Positions 23,724 to 33,568 of a stretch of DNA of 64,000 nucleotides are shown piece by piece. The notes under the pieces are model-generated. The model searched no databases. It had not been told where the DNA came from and worked only from the letters and a program-made list of their open reading frames with translations. The DNA is from Aminobacter anthyllidis (GTDB lineage: Bacteria > Pseudomonadota > Alphaproteobacteria > Rhizobiales > Rhizobiaceae), in NCBI RefSeq assembly GCF_018555685.1, contig NZ_JAFLWW010000002.1:310001-374000 (forward strand), read 5' to 3'. Every line of letters begins with the position of its first letter. The stretch's first letter is position 1. The position numbers were made by a program, and so were the translations under genes.

Positions 23724-26687
23724 TCACTTGCGCTTCGCACGAAGCAAATGGTCAAAGTGGACCCTGACCTTTTGCGACGTCTCCTTGAGATGGGCCTCAA
23801 GAACGGCGAAATCGGGAAGATCGGTTGCCGCGAGCAGCAAATCCGACAGACCCGGCGGAACATCGTTCCGCTCGAACGCACCGGTGAGACACAGCCTCGT
23901 CATTTGTGTGATGGCCGAATAGAGCATGTAGGCGTCGACCAGATCCTGGCGCACCTGCGCATCGGCGAGTTCAGGCGCCAGACGGTGCAGCGTGTCGGCG
24001 GTGCCTGTCGCATGCCCCTGCCCTTCGATCCTGCCGGTCAGCACCGCCACCTGGGCGATGAACTCAAGGTCGATGAGCCCGCCTGGAACCAGCTTGATGT
24101 CCCACAGATCGTGCGGCGGCTTTTCGTCCTCGATCATCTGGCGCATGTCGCGCGCCTCTGTGGCAACCTTGGCGGCCTCACGCGGCAAGTTAATGATCGC
24201 TGCGACCTCGGCCTCGACCTCGGTGCAGAGCGAGGCATCGCCAGCGATCGGGCGGGCACGGGTCAGCGCCATGTGCTCCCATGTCCACGCTTCTCCGCGC
24301 TGATACTTGCGGAACGAATCGATATGGGTCGCAACCGGCCCCTTGTTGCCCGACGGGCGCAGCCTGAGATCGAGTTCGTAAAGCACGCCTTCGGCTGTGG
24401 GTGCCGAGACCGCGGCGATCAGGCGCTGGGTCATGCGCGAGAAATAATGCGACGGCGCCATCGGCTTGTCGCCGTCGGACTCCTCGGCGTTTTCATCGTG
24501 GTCGTAGAGTAGGATCAGGTCGACATCGGAGCCGGCGGTCAGTTCGCGGCTGCCGAGCTTGCCCATGCCGAGGATCGCGACGCGACCGCCGGCGATCCTG
24601 CCATGACGCCGCGCGAATTCAGTTTCGACGGCTTCGAGTGCCGCGGCCACCGTCAGGTCGGCCAGGTCGGAAAAGGCCTTGCCGGCGCGCGCCGGATCGA
24701 TCGCGCCAGCCAGCAGGCGTACGCCGATGAGGAATTTCTGTTCGGCGGCGAAGATGCGCAGCCGGTCGAGCACCTCCTCGTAGAGCCGGGTGCTTTCAAG
24801 GAAGGCCGCAAGACGGGCGGCAAGGTAGGCGCGGTCCGGCAGTTCGGACAGCAAGGCGGGGTCGAGCAGCCCGTCGAAGACATGTGGCCTGCGGGTGATG
24901 ATGCCGGCAAGGCGTGGCGCCGCCCCCATGATCGTCGCCAAAAGCTTGAGCAGCGCCGGATTGGACTGGAGCAGCGAAAACAGCTGTATCCCCGCAGGCA
25001 AGCCGGCGAGGAACTCGTCGAAGCGCATAAGCGCCTCGTCGGCACGGCGAGTCTTGCCGAACGCCTCAAGCAGCGCCGGCGTCAATTCGGTCAGGCGTTC
25101 GCGTGCCTCGGCCGACTGTGTGGCGCGGTAGCGGCCGAAGTGCCAGCTGCGGATGACCCGGCATATGTCGGAGGGGCGCTGGAAACCGAGCTGGCGCAGC
25201 GTGTGCAGTGTGTCGGGATCATCGACGTCGCCGGTGAAGACCAGGTTTCCGACGCCGGAGGACAGCTCGGGCGCGGCCTCGAAGAGCGCCGCATAGTGGC
25301 GCTCGACCTCCTGCAACGAGGCGCGGAATACCTTGGCGAACGCGTCCGCGTCGGCAAAGCCGAGCATGTGGGCGATGCGCGCGACACCCTCGTCGTCCTC
25401 CGGCAAGGTATGGGTCTGCTCGTCGGCAACCATCTGGATGGCATGCTCGACGCTGCGCAGGAACCAGTATTGCCGCTCAAGTGCGTCGCGTGCCTCGCCG
25501 GTGATCCAGCCACGCAGGGCGAGCTGGGTCAGCATCGGCACGGTTGCCCGGCCACGCAATTCGGGAAACCTGCCGCCGGCGATCAGCTGCTGGGTCTGGA
25601 CGAAGAACTCGATCTCGCGGATGCCGCCGCGGCCGAGCTTGACGTTGTGGCCCTTAACCGCGACTTCGCCGTGGCCCTTGTGGGCGTGGATCTGGCGCTT
25701 GATCGAGTGGACGTCGGCGATCGCCGCGTAGTCCATGTACTTGCGCCAGACATAGGGCTGGAGCTCTTTCAGGAAGGCCTCGCCGGCGGCGATGTCGCCC
25801 GCCACCGGGCGCGCCTTGATCATCGCCGCGCGTTCCCAGTTCTGGCCGCGGCTTTCATAGTAGTGGAGCGCTGCAAGGATCGGAATGGCCAGCGGCGTCG
25901 AGCCGGGATCGGGACGCAGGCGCAGGTCAGTGCGGAAGACATATCCGTGTTCGGTGCGGTCCTGCATGATGCGGACAAGGCGCCGGGTGAGCCGAGCGAA
26001 CAGTTCGGTGGATTCCAACGGATCGATGATTGCCGGCGCTTCCGGATCGAAGAACACCACGAGGTCGATGTCGGAAGAAAAATTCAGCTCATGCGCGCCG
26101 AGCTTGCCCATGCCGAGCAAAATCCAGCCGGAACCGACTGTCGGGTTTTCGGGATCGGGCAGCTTGAGCTTGCCCTGGTCGTGTGCGTCCCTGAGCAGGA
26201 AATTCACCGCAGCACTGGTGCACAAGTCGGCCAGGTCGCTCAGCCGGCGCACGCTGTCAGATGCGCTGGCCTCGCCGGAGAGATCGGCAAGCGCGATGAG
26301 AAAGTGTGCCTCGGCCTTCAGCCGTCGCAACCGCATCATCAGGGTGTTTTCGACGACGCCATCCTCGCGCGGGGCGCCGGCAATGGCTTCGCCAATCGCC
26401 TGAAGCCGCTCCTCGATGGTCTGGTCGAACAGCTTGTCGAGCATTTCCGGCTGGCGCCGGGCGCTGTGGCGCATGAATTCCGAGAGATCGAAAACCGCGG
26501 CAAGGAAATCCTGCGCCGGCCCCTTGGCCTTGAGGAATGCGGCGAGGCGATCGAGCCCCTCCTCCCTGGCAACGACGGCAAGCTCGTCAAGTTCGCGCCG
26601 CGCACGCTCCGGATCGAGCGGCGAGACATTGGCCGTAGGCTCCAGCTGCCACTCGGTCGCGTTCTTCCTGGCAGCCACAGTTTTCAT
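23724..26687 (-). CDS. glnE: Bifunctional glutamine synthetase adenylyltransferase/deadenylylase
   Basis: 987 residues with two nucleotidyltransferase halves. The N-terminal one has LLGMGKLGAHELNFSSDIDL and the C-terminal one ILGMGKLGSRELTAGSDVDL with YDH, both with the GxS-D-x-D metal motif; helical PII-UTase associated domains follow each. It attaches AMP to or removes it from glutamine synthetase according to the PII/glutamine signal. The start ATG follows the TAG of the upstream kinase gene with no spacing, so it is translationally coupled to a two-component operon. This linkage is a stable Rhizobiales arrangement. Confidence 0.97.
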   Translation of the reverse strand: MKTVAARKNATEWQLEPTANVSPLDPERARRELDELAVVAREEGLDRLAAFLKAKGPAQDFLAAVFDLSEFMRHSARRQPEMLDKLFDQTIEERLQAIGEAIAGAPREDGVVENTLMMRLRRLKAEAHFLIALADLSGEASASDSVRRLSDLADLCTSAAVNFLLRDAHDQGKLKLPDPENPTVGSGWILLGMGKLGAHELNFSSDIDLVVFFDPEAPAIIDPLESTELFARLTRRLVRIMQDRTEHGYVFRTDLRLRPDPGSTPLAIPILAALHYYESRGQNWERAAMIKARPVAGDIAAGEAFLKELQPYVWRKYMDYAAIADVHSIKRQIHAHKGHGEVAVKGHNVKLGRGGIREIEFFVQTQQLIAGGRFPELRGRATVPMLTQLALRGWITGEARDALERQYWFLRSVEHAIQMVADEQTHTLPEDDEGVARIAHMLGFADADAFAKVFRASLQEVERHYAALFEAAPELSSGVGNLVFTGDVDDPDTLHTLRQLGFQRPSDICRVIRSWHFGRYRATQSAEARERLTELTPALLEAFGKTRRADEALMRFDEFLAGLPAGIQLFSLLQSNPALLKLLATIMGAAPRLAGIITRRPHVFDGLLDPALLSELPDRAYLAARLAAFLESTRLYEEVLDRLRIFAAEQKFLIGVRLLAGAIDPARAGKAFSDLADLTVAAALEAVETEFARRHGRIAGGRVAILGMGKLGSRELTAGSDVDLILLYDHDENAEESDGDKPMAPSHYFSRMTQRLIAAVSAPTAEGVLYELDLRLRPSGNKGPVATHIDSFRKYQRGEAWTWEHMALTRARPIAGDASLCTEVEAEVAAIINLPREAAKVATEARDMRQMIEDEKPPHDLWDIKLVPGGLIDLEFIAQVAVLTGRIEGQGHATGTADTLHRLAPELADAQVRQDLVDAYMLYSAITQMTRLCLTGAFERNDVPPGLSDLLLAATDLPDFAVLEAHLKETSQKVRVHFDHLLRAKRK

Positions 26688-28142
26688 CTAATCGTCCTTC
26701 GATCCGGGGAACCCCATCAGGACCGATAATCCGGGATTGCCAGGCAAAAGATCAAGTCGGCCATTGTGATACGTCATCACGGCCTTGGCGAGGCTGAGGC
26801 CGAGGCCGGAACCCGGCTGCGAACGGCTCTTTTCGAGCCGGACAAAACGCTCGGTGGCGCGCGCCCGATCGCCCTCGTCGGGAATGCCGAGGCCATTGTC
26901 GGCGACCTGCAGCCGAATCTCGTCGCCGTCGCGGTTCAAGGTGACGCCGACATGAGGCTTTTCGACCGAACCGGCGGAATATTTGATGGCGTTGTCGATG
27001 ACGTTCGAAAGCGCCTGGGCAATCAGTTCGCGATTGCCGTTGACGACGACCGGACCGGCGACGGTCGCCTCGAAGCCTACGCCAAGCTCCTCGGCAACGG
27101 GTTCGTAAAGCTCGACGACGTCGTGAACGACGGCAGCGAGATCGACCTTGTCGAGCGACTCGGCGGAATAACCCGCCTCGAGCCGCGAGATCATCAGGAT
27201 CGCATTGAAGGTGCGGATGAGCTGATCGGACTCGGCAATGGTGCCTTCCAGCGCCTCGCGGTAGTCGGCGCCGGTCTTCTTGCCGGAGAGCGCGGCCTCG
27301 GCCCTGTTGCGCAGACGCGTCAGCGGCGTCTTGAGATCATGGGCGATGTTGTCGGACACCTGCTTCAGCCCATCATTGAGATGAGCGATGCGGGCGAGCA
27401 TGGTGTTGAGGTTTTCCGAAAGCCTGTCGAACTCGTCGCCCGCGCCAGTTACCGGCAGGCGGCCGCTCAAGTCGCCGGCCATGATGCGCCGGCTGGCAAC
27501 CGAAACGCTGTCGATGTGCTTCAAGGCGCGGCGGCCGACGAAGTACCAGATCAGCAGGCCGCCAAAGCCCATCATGCCAAGCGCCAGCATCAACGACCGC
27601 TGGATGACACTGCGGAACCGCTCCGGCTCGCCAAGGTCGCGGCCGACCATGAGGATCATCTGGTTGGGCAGGCGCAGGACAACAGCTATTGCGTTGTGCC
27701 CAACCTCGGTAAGCGTTTCGGTTTCGGGTGCCGCAGCGGCGGCCGACGGTTGACGCCTGCCCGCGGCTTCACCGTAACGCTCGTAGGAAAACGGCAGCTC
27801 CGTCCAGCCTTCGCGCTGCAGCACGCCGGGCTGGATGCTTTCGACGTTGCCAGACAGGATCTGGCCATTGGGATCGGCGAGCAGATAGAGATTGGCGCCG
27901 GGCTGGCGCGAGCGTTGTTCGACAACGCGCACCAGAACGGGTATGCCGCCGCGCTGATAGGCGCGGGCAAGGCCCTGTACTTCCTCGTTGATGGTTTCCT
28001 GTGTCTGCGCCAGCAGCATGCGCGCCGACAGCGACGTCATGTAAAAGACAAGCAGGACGGCACAGAGCGCAAAAAGCAGCAAATAGAGCGCCGACAGGCG
28101 CGCCGCGGTGGTCTTCATGATGGCCGGCAGCCTGAATGCCAT
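26688..28142 (-). CDS. Two-component sensor histidine kinase
   Basis: 484 residues. Helix 1 (about 15-37), periplasmic domain (38-182) with a low-complexity Ala stretch, helix 2 (183-203), HAMP (204-256), HisKA with DNIAHDLKTPLTRLRNR (His268), and an ATPase domain with NVIDNAIKYSAG, VADNGLGIPDEGD and GSGLGLSLAKAVM. The ATG overlaps the response regulator stop by one base (TGATG), and the gene abuts glnE. Together with degP upstream this suggests envelope-stress sensing, which is inference from context. The Sinorhizobium counterpart near degP1 has no settled name that I know of. Confidence 0.9.
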   Translation of the reverse strand: MAFRLPAIMKTTAARLSALYLLLFALCAVLLVFYMTSLSARMLLAQTQETINEEVQGLARAYQRGGIPVLVRVVEQRSRQPGANLYLLADPNGQILSGNVESIQPGVLQREGWTELPFSYERYGEAAGRRQPSAAAAAPETETLTEVGHNAIAVVLRLPNQMILMVGRDLGEPERFRSVIQRSLMLALGMMGFGGLLIWYFVGRRALKHIDSVSVASRRIMAGDLSGRLPVTGAGDEFDRLSENLNTMLARIAHLNDGLKQVSDNIAHDLKTPLTRLRNRAEAALSGKKTGADYREALEGTIAESDQLIRTFNAILMISRLEAGYSAESLDKVDLAAVVHDVVELYEPVAEELGVGFEATVAGPVVVNGNRELIAQALSNVIDNAIKYSAGSVEKPHVGVTLNRDGDEIRLQVADNGLGIPDEGDRARATERFVRLEKSRSQPGSGLGLSLAKAVMTYHNGRLDLLPGNPGLSVLMGFPGSKDD

Positions 28143-28858
28143 CAGCCCGCCTTGAGCATGTAGCCGGCGCCACGAATGGTGTGCAGGATCGGCTTTTCGA
28201 AGCCCTTCTCGATCTTGCCGCGCAAACGCGAGATATGGACGTCGATGACATTGGTCTGGGGATCGAAATGATAATCCCAGACATTCTCGAGCAGCATGGT
28301 ACGCGTCACCACCTGGCCGGCGTGGCGCATCAGATATTCGAGCAGGCGATATTCACGCGGCTGCAGGATGATCTCCTGGGAGGCGCGGCGCACCGTGTGC
28401 GACAGCCGGTCGATCTCGAGATCGCCAACCCGGTAAAGCGTCTCGGATTCGCGGGCCGGTGCGCGCCGGTTGAGAACTTCGACACGCGCGAGCAATTCGG
28501 AGAAAGCATAAGGCTTGGTGAGATAGTCGTCGCCGCCGGCGCGCAGGCCGGTCACACGGTCATCGACCTCGCCGAGTGCCGACAAGATCAGGACGGGTGT
28601 TGTATTGCCACGCGAACGCAGGCCGGCGATCACCGAGAGACCATCGCGCCTCGGCAGCATGCGATCGACGACGAGGACATCGTATTCGGCAGCATCGGCA
28701 AGCGCGAAACCTGAATCGCCGTCACCCGCGACATGGGCGGTATGACCGGCTTCCGCGAATGCCTTCTGCATGTAGTCGGCGGCCTCGCGGTCATCTTCGA
28801 TGACAAGAATCTTCATGCCGTCGTTATACGCGATTTTGTGGGATGTCAGAGGCGACAT
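28142..28858 (-). CDS. OmpR-family response regulator paired with the glnE-linked kinase
   Basis: 238 residues. Receiver domain beginning MKILVIEDDREAADYM with phosphoacceptor Asp in VLVVDRMLP and Lys in LTKPYAF; winged-helix domain with QPREYRLLEYLMRHAGQVVTRTMLLENVW and DVHISRLRGKIEKG. The ATG at 28858 is chosen because GGGAGGA lies 7 bases before it; this adds 14 residues (MSPLTSHKIAYNDG) before the conventional MKILV start at 28816, which has no good ribosome site. One-base stop/start overlap with the kinase gene. Confidence 0.88.
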   Translation of the reverse strand: MSPLTSHKIAYNDGMKILVIEDDREAADYMQKAFAEAGHTAHVAGDGDSGFALADAAEYDVLVVDRMLPRRDGLSVIAGLRSRGNTTPVLILSALGEVDDRVTGLRAGGDDYLTKPYAFSELLARVEVLNRRAPARESETLYRVGDLEIDRLSHTVRRASQEIILQPREYRLLEYLMRHAGQVVTRTMLLENVWDYHFDPQTNVIDVHISRLRGKIEKGFEKPILHTIRGAGYMLKAG

Positions 28859-28880
28859 GTCGTTTCCTCCCAACGTGGAA

Positions 28881-28911
28881 GTGGCAGCGGGCGATGGGAG
28901 CCCGCTGCCAC
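28881..28911. promoter_or_regulatory. Hairpin between degP and the response regulator gene
   Basis: GTGGCAGCGGG pairs perfectly with CCCGCTGCCAC around a 9-base loop, 23 bases upstream of the response regulator ATG. No T-tract follows on either strand, so it is more likely an mRNA processing, stability or attenuation element than a simple terminator. Confidence 0.4.
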
Positions 28912-29004
28912 CGGTGCCGGAATCGAATACTGACAAACTATCCGGCGCCGTAAGCTCCCACCGTGCGGCTGGGGGTGATGAAGCCGCCCGGCGGGAGTAA
29001 ACGG

Positions 29005-30537
29005 TCAGCCCTGATTGAGCGGCAGGGCGACGAACCGGTTGGCGTCATCGCGGCTGATCTGGAAGAGAACAGCCTTGCGGCCTGCCTTCTCCGCCTGGTC
29101 GAGCGCCTTGGTGACGTCGGCCGCGGACTTGACCTCGACCGCGTTCACCGTGGTGATGACGTCGCCTGCCTGGACGCCACGATCGGCGGCGTCGCTAGAA
29201 GGATCGACGTCGGTGACGACGAGACCCTTGCCGTCCTCGGACTGGGTGACCGTAAGGCCAAGGTCAGCCAGCGAACTCGGCTCGCTGGGCGATGCGGGTT
29301 GAGCTGCCGAAGCCTGCTTGTCCGCACCGGGGATTTCGCCGAGGCCAACCTTGATGGTTTCGGCCTTGCCATTGCGCCAGACGGTGATGTCGACCGACTT
29401 TCCGGGAGTGATACCGGCGATGAGGCGCGAAAGCTCCTTCGGCGAGGCGACGTCCTGGCCGTTGACCTGGGTGATGATGTCGCCGGCAGCGATGCCCGCC
29501 TTCTTGGCCGGGCCGGTGTCCTGGGCGCTCGCAACGAGAGCTCCCTTCTCGCTCTTCAGGCCGAGAGACTCAGCTATGTCCGTGGTGACCGGCTGGATTT
29601 CCACACCGAGCCAACCACGTTGGACACTGCCGCTCTTCATCAGATCCTGAACCACCTGCTTGGCGGTCGAGGCGGGGATGGCAAAGGCGATGCCGACATT
29701 GCCGCCAGACGGCGAGAAGATAGCGGTGTTGATGCCGACCACTTCGCCGTTGAGGTTGAAGGCAGGACCGCCCGAATTGCCGCGGTTCACCGCCGCGTCG
29801 ATCTGCAGGAAGTCGTCGTAAGGGCCAGCGCCGATGTCGCGGCCGCGCGCCGAGACGATGCCTGCGGTAACGGTGCCGCCGAGGCCGAACGGGTTGCCGA
29901 CGGCAACGACCCAGTCGCCGACACGAACCTTGGCGTCGTCGGCAAAGCCGACATAGGTGAACTTGGTGTCGGTATCGACCTTCAGCACGGCGAGATCGGT
30001 GCGCGGGTCGGTACCGATCAGCTTAGCGTCATATTCCTTGCCATCGCCGGTGACGACCGTATAGGCACTGCCGTCGGCAACGACATGGTTGTTGGTGACG
30101 AGATAGCCGTCTTCAGAGATGAAGAAGCCCGAGCCCTGGGCAACCGGACGCGGCTTCTGGTTGCCGTCGCGACGGTTGTAGCGCGGACCACGATTCTGGT
30201 CGCGGTTGCCGTCTTCGCCAAACTGACGGAAGAAACGCTTCAGCGGATGATTGTCGGGGAGATTGTCGAAACCCTGCTGGTCCGAGAACGGCGAGTCGCC
30301 ACGGTCGGAGGCCGGCGCGATGGAGGCCTTGACCTGCACGCTGACGACCGCCGGCGAGACCTGGGCGACGACATCGGCAAAACCGGTGGCCTGAGGCGCC
30401 TCAACGCGCACAGCCTCGGCATAGACGGGGGCGGTTCCGCTGGTGATGGCACCGAGACCGATTGCACCCGCAAGGGCGACAGATGCGGCGGCAGTCAGGA
30501 GACGCTTGCGCGAACGCGAAAGGGGGTTGGTGCTCAT
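29005..30537 (-). CDS. degP: Periplasmic serine endopeptidase DegP/HtrA (Do family)
   Basis: 510 residues. Signal peptide (1-40, ending VYA), trypsin-like domain with His151 (TNNHVV), Asp181 (TDLAVLKV) and Ser255 (RGNSGGPAF), a Gly/Arg/Asn-rich insertion (105-132) in the LA-loop region, and two PDZ domains (about 280-370 and 405-500). It degrades or refolds damaged envelope proteins. The stop lies 146 bases upstream of the two-component operon. The cycHJKL-degP-regulator-kinase-glnE order matches other Rhizobiales. Confidence 0.95.
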   Translation of the reverse strand: MSTNPLSRSRKRLLTAAASVALAGAIGLGAITSGTAPVYAEAVRVEAPQATGFADVVAQVSPAVVSVQVKASIAPASDRGDSPFSDQQGFDNLPDNHPLKRFFRQFGEDGNRDQNRGPRYNRRDGNQKPRPVAQGSGFFISEDGYLVTNNHVVADGSAYTVVTGDGKEYDAKLIGTDPRTDLAVLKVDTDTKFTYVGFADDAKVRVGDWVVAVGNPFGLGGTVTAGIVSARGRDIGAGPYDDFLQIDAAVNRGNSGGPAFNLNGEVVGINTAIFSPSGGNVGIAFAIPASTAKQVVQDLMKSGSVQRGWLGVEIQPVTTDIAESLGLKSEKGALVASAQDTGPAKKAGIAAGDIITQVNGQDVASPKELSRLIAGITPGKSVDITVWRNGKAETIKVGLGEIPGADKQASAAQPASPSEPSSLADLGLTVTQSEDGKGLVVTDVDPSSDAADRGVQAGDVITTVNAVEVKSAADVTKALDQAEKAGRKAVLFQISRDDANRFVALPLNQG

Positions 30538-30655
30538 TGTCTCTGATCCTCTTGAACAGGATGCCTTGGATTCGCATCCGTTGGATCAAGAGATAGAGAG
30601 GCTCACATTACGCCACCATTTCCGGTGCATGAAACTTTCGTAATGTTGGTACTGT

Positions 30656-31123
30656 TCAGGCGTCCTTTCGCAGGATCGCCTCAAGCGCCTCCTGCTCGTC
30701 CTTGCTCAAGGCGGCAGGCTCCTGCCTGCGGCGCGAGCGGGCCGACAGGAAAACGAAGGCACCACCACCGAGCAGCAGCAACACCGGCGTGCCCCACAAA
30801 AGGGCGTTGCGCAGGTTGAACTGCGGCTTGAGCAGCACGAACTCGCCGTAGCGCGAAACGATGTAATCCATCACCTGCTCGTCGCTATCGCCAGCGACCA
30901 GCCGTTCGCGCAACAGCACGCGCAGATCGCCAGCCAGTTCGGCATCGGACTCATCGATGGACTGGTTCTGGCAGACCATGCAGCGCAGCTCTTCCGATAG
31001 AAGGCGCGCACGGGCTTCAAGTTTCGGATCCGCGAGCATTTCACTCGGCTTCACCGCCAGGGCGGCTCCCGCGAATAGAGACGCAGCGACAAAGCCCGCA
31101 ATTGCCAACAGTTTCGTGTTCAT
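30656..31123 (-). CDS. cycL: Cytochrome c maturation protein CcmH (CycL)
   Basis: 155 residues. Signal peptide (1-23), then the thiol-redox motif LRCMVCQNQSIDES that reduces apocytochrome haem-binding Cys, a helical bundle (LVAGDSDEQVMDYIVSRYGEFVLLKP), and one C-terminal membrane helix (about 110-130). Acts in the periplasm with CcmF and CcmI in System I haem ligation. The start overlaps the cycK stop by four bases (ATGA). Last gene of the operon; degP follows after 118 bases. Confidence 0.95.
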   Translation of the reverse strand: MNTKLLAIAGFVAASLFAGAALAVKPSEMLADPKLEARARLLSEELRCMVCQNQSIDESDAELAGDLRVLLRERLVAGDSDEQVMDYIVSRYGEFVLLKPQFNLRNALLWGTPVLLLLGGGAFVFLSARSRRRQEPAALSKDEQEALEAILRKDA

Positions 31124-33108
31124 GACGCGACCGGACTTGTCTTTGCTTGCGCCGATTTGCGCCGCGCCGGCGCGCCAACCCGCAGGCGGCGGTCCATCAG
31201 CGAGACGAAGCCGCCGACCATCATCACCAACGCGCCGCCCCAGATCAGGGTGACCAGCGGCTTCCACCAGACACGCACGACCACCGAGCCATCACCGGTT
31301 TCATCGCCGAGCGAGATATAGAGCTGGCTCAACCACATCGTCTTGATGCCGGCTTCCGTCGTCGGCATCTGGCGCACCGGATAGAAACGCTTGGACGACA
31401 TGATCACGTCGCTCGGTTGCCCGTTGGCGCCCAGCAAAGAGAAGTGTCCCCGGTCCTCGGTGAAATTCGGCCCGCGCACGGGCGTGAGCCCGTCGAAGCG
31501 AAGGCTGTGGCCGGAGATTTCCAGCACTTGCCCTGGCTTCATGACCAGGATCGCTTCCTTTTCGAATGACAAGGTCCCGACGATGCCGAGTAAGGTCAGT
31601 CCCAGCCCCAAATGGGCGATTGCCGTGCCAAACACCGAGCGCGGCAAGCCAAGGAAGCGGCGCAGCGCCATGTCAAGCGCGACGTTGCCAATGCCGGCCT
31701 TCAACGCGAGGTCGGTGAGCGCGCCAAGCACGAGCCAGGCCGAGAGGCCTGCCCCGAGGGCCGCGAACACCGAGGCGCCATCGATGAACAGGAAGGTCAC
31801 CAGAACGGCCAGAAGGGCTGCGCCAAAGGCGAACATCAGCCGCTGGGCAACTGCAAACACGTCGCCCCGCTTCCAGGCTAGCAGCGGCCCGAACGGCACG
31901 ACCACGAGCAGCGGTATCATCAACGGGCCGAAGGTCAGGTTGAAGAAGGGCTCGCCGACGGAAATCTTGTCACCGAACATGGCTTCGACCACCAGCGGAT
32001 AGAGCGTGCCGATGAGCACTGTCGCCGTCGCGGTGGTCAGAAACAGGTTGTTGAGCACCAGCGCGCCTTCGCGCGAAATCGGGTGGAAGATACCGCCTGC
32101 GGTCAGCGACGATGCCCGCAGCGCAAACAGCGCCAGCGAACCGCCGATGAAAAGCGTCAGGATGCACAGGATGAACACGCCGCGACTCGGGTCGCTGGCG
32201 AAGGAGTGGACCGAAGTCAGCACGCCCGAACGCACAAGGAATGTGCCGAGCAAGGACAATGAGAACGTCAGGATGGCGAGCAGCAGCGTCCAGATCTTCA
32301 GCGCCGAACGCTTTTCCATGACGATCGCCGAATGGAGCAGCGCGGTGCCTGAAAGCCAGGGCATGAACGAAGCGTTTTCGACGGGGTCCCAGAACCAGAA
32401 CCCGCCCCAGCCAAGCTCGTAGTAGGCCCAATAGGAGCCCATGGCGATGCCACCGGTGAGGAACACCCAGGCGGCCAGCGTCCATGGCCGCACCCAGCGC
32501 GCCCAGGCCGCATCGATGCGCCCCTCGATCAGGGCCGCCACCGCAAAGGAGAAGCAGACCGAAAAGCCGACATAGCCGAGATAGAGCAGCGGCGGATGAA
32601 CGGCGAGGCCGATGTCCTGGAGGATCGGATTAAGATCCTTGCCTTCGATCGGTGCCGGCACCAGGCGGGCAAACGGGTTCGAGGTAATCAGGATGAAAAG
32701 CAGAAAGGCCGTGCCGATCCAGCCCTGGACGGCAAGCACATTGGCACGCAGCGTGGCAGGCAGATTGCCGCCGAAGGCCGCGACCAGGGCGCCGAAGAAG
32801 CTGAGGATCAATACCCACAAGAGCATCGAGCCCTCGTGGTTTCCCCATGTCCCGGTGAATTTGTAGATCAGCGGCTGCAGCGAGTGGGAATTTTCCCAGA
32901 CATTGGTGACCGAGAAGTCCGACTGGACATAGGCAACGGTCAGCGCGGCGAAGGACAGCGCGATCATGGCAAAGCCGGTCACGGTCACCGGCCCGCCAAC
33001 TGCCATCAGCCTGGCGTCGCCCTTGTGCGCACCGTAGAGCGGCACGAGCGACTGGACCAGCGACAGGACTAGCGCCAGGACGAGCGCGAAGTGACCGGTC
33101 TCAACCAT
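31120..33108 (-). CDS. cycK: Haem lyase CcmF (CycK)
   Basis: 662 residues with about 15 membrane helices. The haem-handling WWD-type segment is seen as WGGFWFWDPVENASFMPWLSGTALLHS, preceded by the conserved HPPLLYLGYVGFSV, and the N-terminal GTWGNHEGSMLLWV. It attaches haem delivered by CcmE to apocytochromes with CcmH and CcmI. The start at 33108 is 16 bases after the cycJ stop. Confidence 0.96.
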   Translation of the reverse strand: MVETGHFALVLALVLSLVQSLVPLYGAHKGDARLMAVGGPVTVTGFAMIALSFAALTVAYVQSDFSVTNVWENSHSLQPLIYKFTGTWGNHEGSMLLWVLILSFFGALVAAFGGNLPATLRANVLAVQGWIGTAFLLFILITSNPFARLVPAPIEGKDLNPILQDIGLAVHPPLLYLGYVGFSVCFSFAVAALIEGRIDAAWARWVRPWTLAAWVFLTGGIAMGSYWAYYELGWGGFWFWDPVENASFMPWLSGTALLHSAIVMEKRSALKIWTLLLAILTFSLSLLGTFLVRSGVLTSVHSFASDPSRGVFILCILTLFIGGSLALFALRASSLTAGGIFHPISREGALVLNNLFLTTATATVLIGTLYPLVVEAMFGDKISVGEPFFNLTFGPLMIPLLVVVPFGPLLAWKRGDVFAVAQRLMFAFGAALLAVLVTFLFIDGASVFAALGAGLSAWLVLGALTDLALKAGIGNVALDMALRRFLGLPRSVFGTAIAHLGLGLTLLGIVGTLSFEKEAILVMKPGQVLEISGHSLRFDGLTPVRGPNFTEDRGHFSLLGANGQPSDVIMSSKRFYPVRQMPTTEAGIKTMWLSQLYISLGDETGDGSVVVRVWWKPLVTLIWGGALVMMVGGFVSLMDRRLRVGAPARRKSAQAKTSPVAS

Positions 33109-33124
33109 CAGCGCTGCCCGCCAT

Positions 33125-33565
33125 TCATTGGGTGGTTTCCTGCCATACGCCCTTTGCCTTCAGGCTGTCGGCGACTTCCTTGGGCATGTAGTTCTCGTCG
33201 TGCTTTGCCAGCACGCTGTCAGCGACGAACTCACCGTCCGTGCCGAAGCTGCCCTCTGTTATCACGCCTTGGCCTTCGCGAAACAGGTCGGGCAGGATGC
33301 CGGTGTAGCGCACTTTCACCGTCTTCTCGGAATCGGTCACGCCGAACTCGACCTGGGTGCCCTGCCCGCGCACGATGCTGCCATTCTCGACAAGGCCACC
33401 GAGGCGGATGCGCTGGCCCGGCTGCAAGGTTGCCGCCTGCAGGTCGCCAGGCATGTAGAAATATGACGCCTTCTGGCCGAGCGCATAGAAGGTCAGCGCT
33501 GTTGCGGCACCGAGGAACACCAGCGCGCCAGCTATTACCGAAAGCCGTTTTTGCTTGCGCGTCAT
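33125..33565 (-). CDS. cycJ: Haem chaperone CcmE (CycJ)
   Basis: 146 residues. One N-terminal membrane anchor (about 8-30), then an OB-fold periplasmic domain with [13 protein letters not shown] and [13 protein letters not shown], and the covalent haem-binding His in [14 protein letters not shown]. Carries haem from the CcmABCD complex (genes not in this window) to CcmF. Three bases separate it from the cycH stop. Confidence 0.96.
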   Translation of the reverse strand: MTRKQKRLSVIAGALVFLGAATALTFYALGQKASYFYMPGDLQAATLQPGQRIRLGGLVENGSIVRGQGTQVEFGVTDSEKTVKVRYTGILPDLFREGQGVITEGSFGTDGEFVADSVLAKHDENYMPKEVADSLKAKGVWQETTQ

Positions 33566-33568
33566 CGT

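Noticed and set aside
24603-26729. Very long open frame (708 codons) on the plus strand opposite glnE
   Set aside because: Antisense frame in GC-rich coding DNA; no domain or ribosome site, and glnE is unmistakable.
28160-28880. Considered naming the glnE-linked two-component pair feuPQ
   Set aside because: The pair at 35356-37444 matches FeuP/FeuQ signatures and has the small FeuN-like gene; the glnE-linked pair is distinct.
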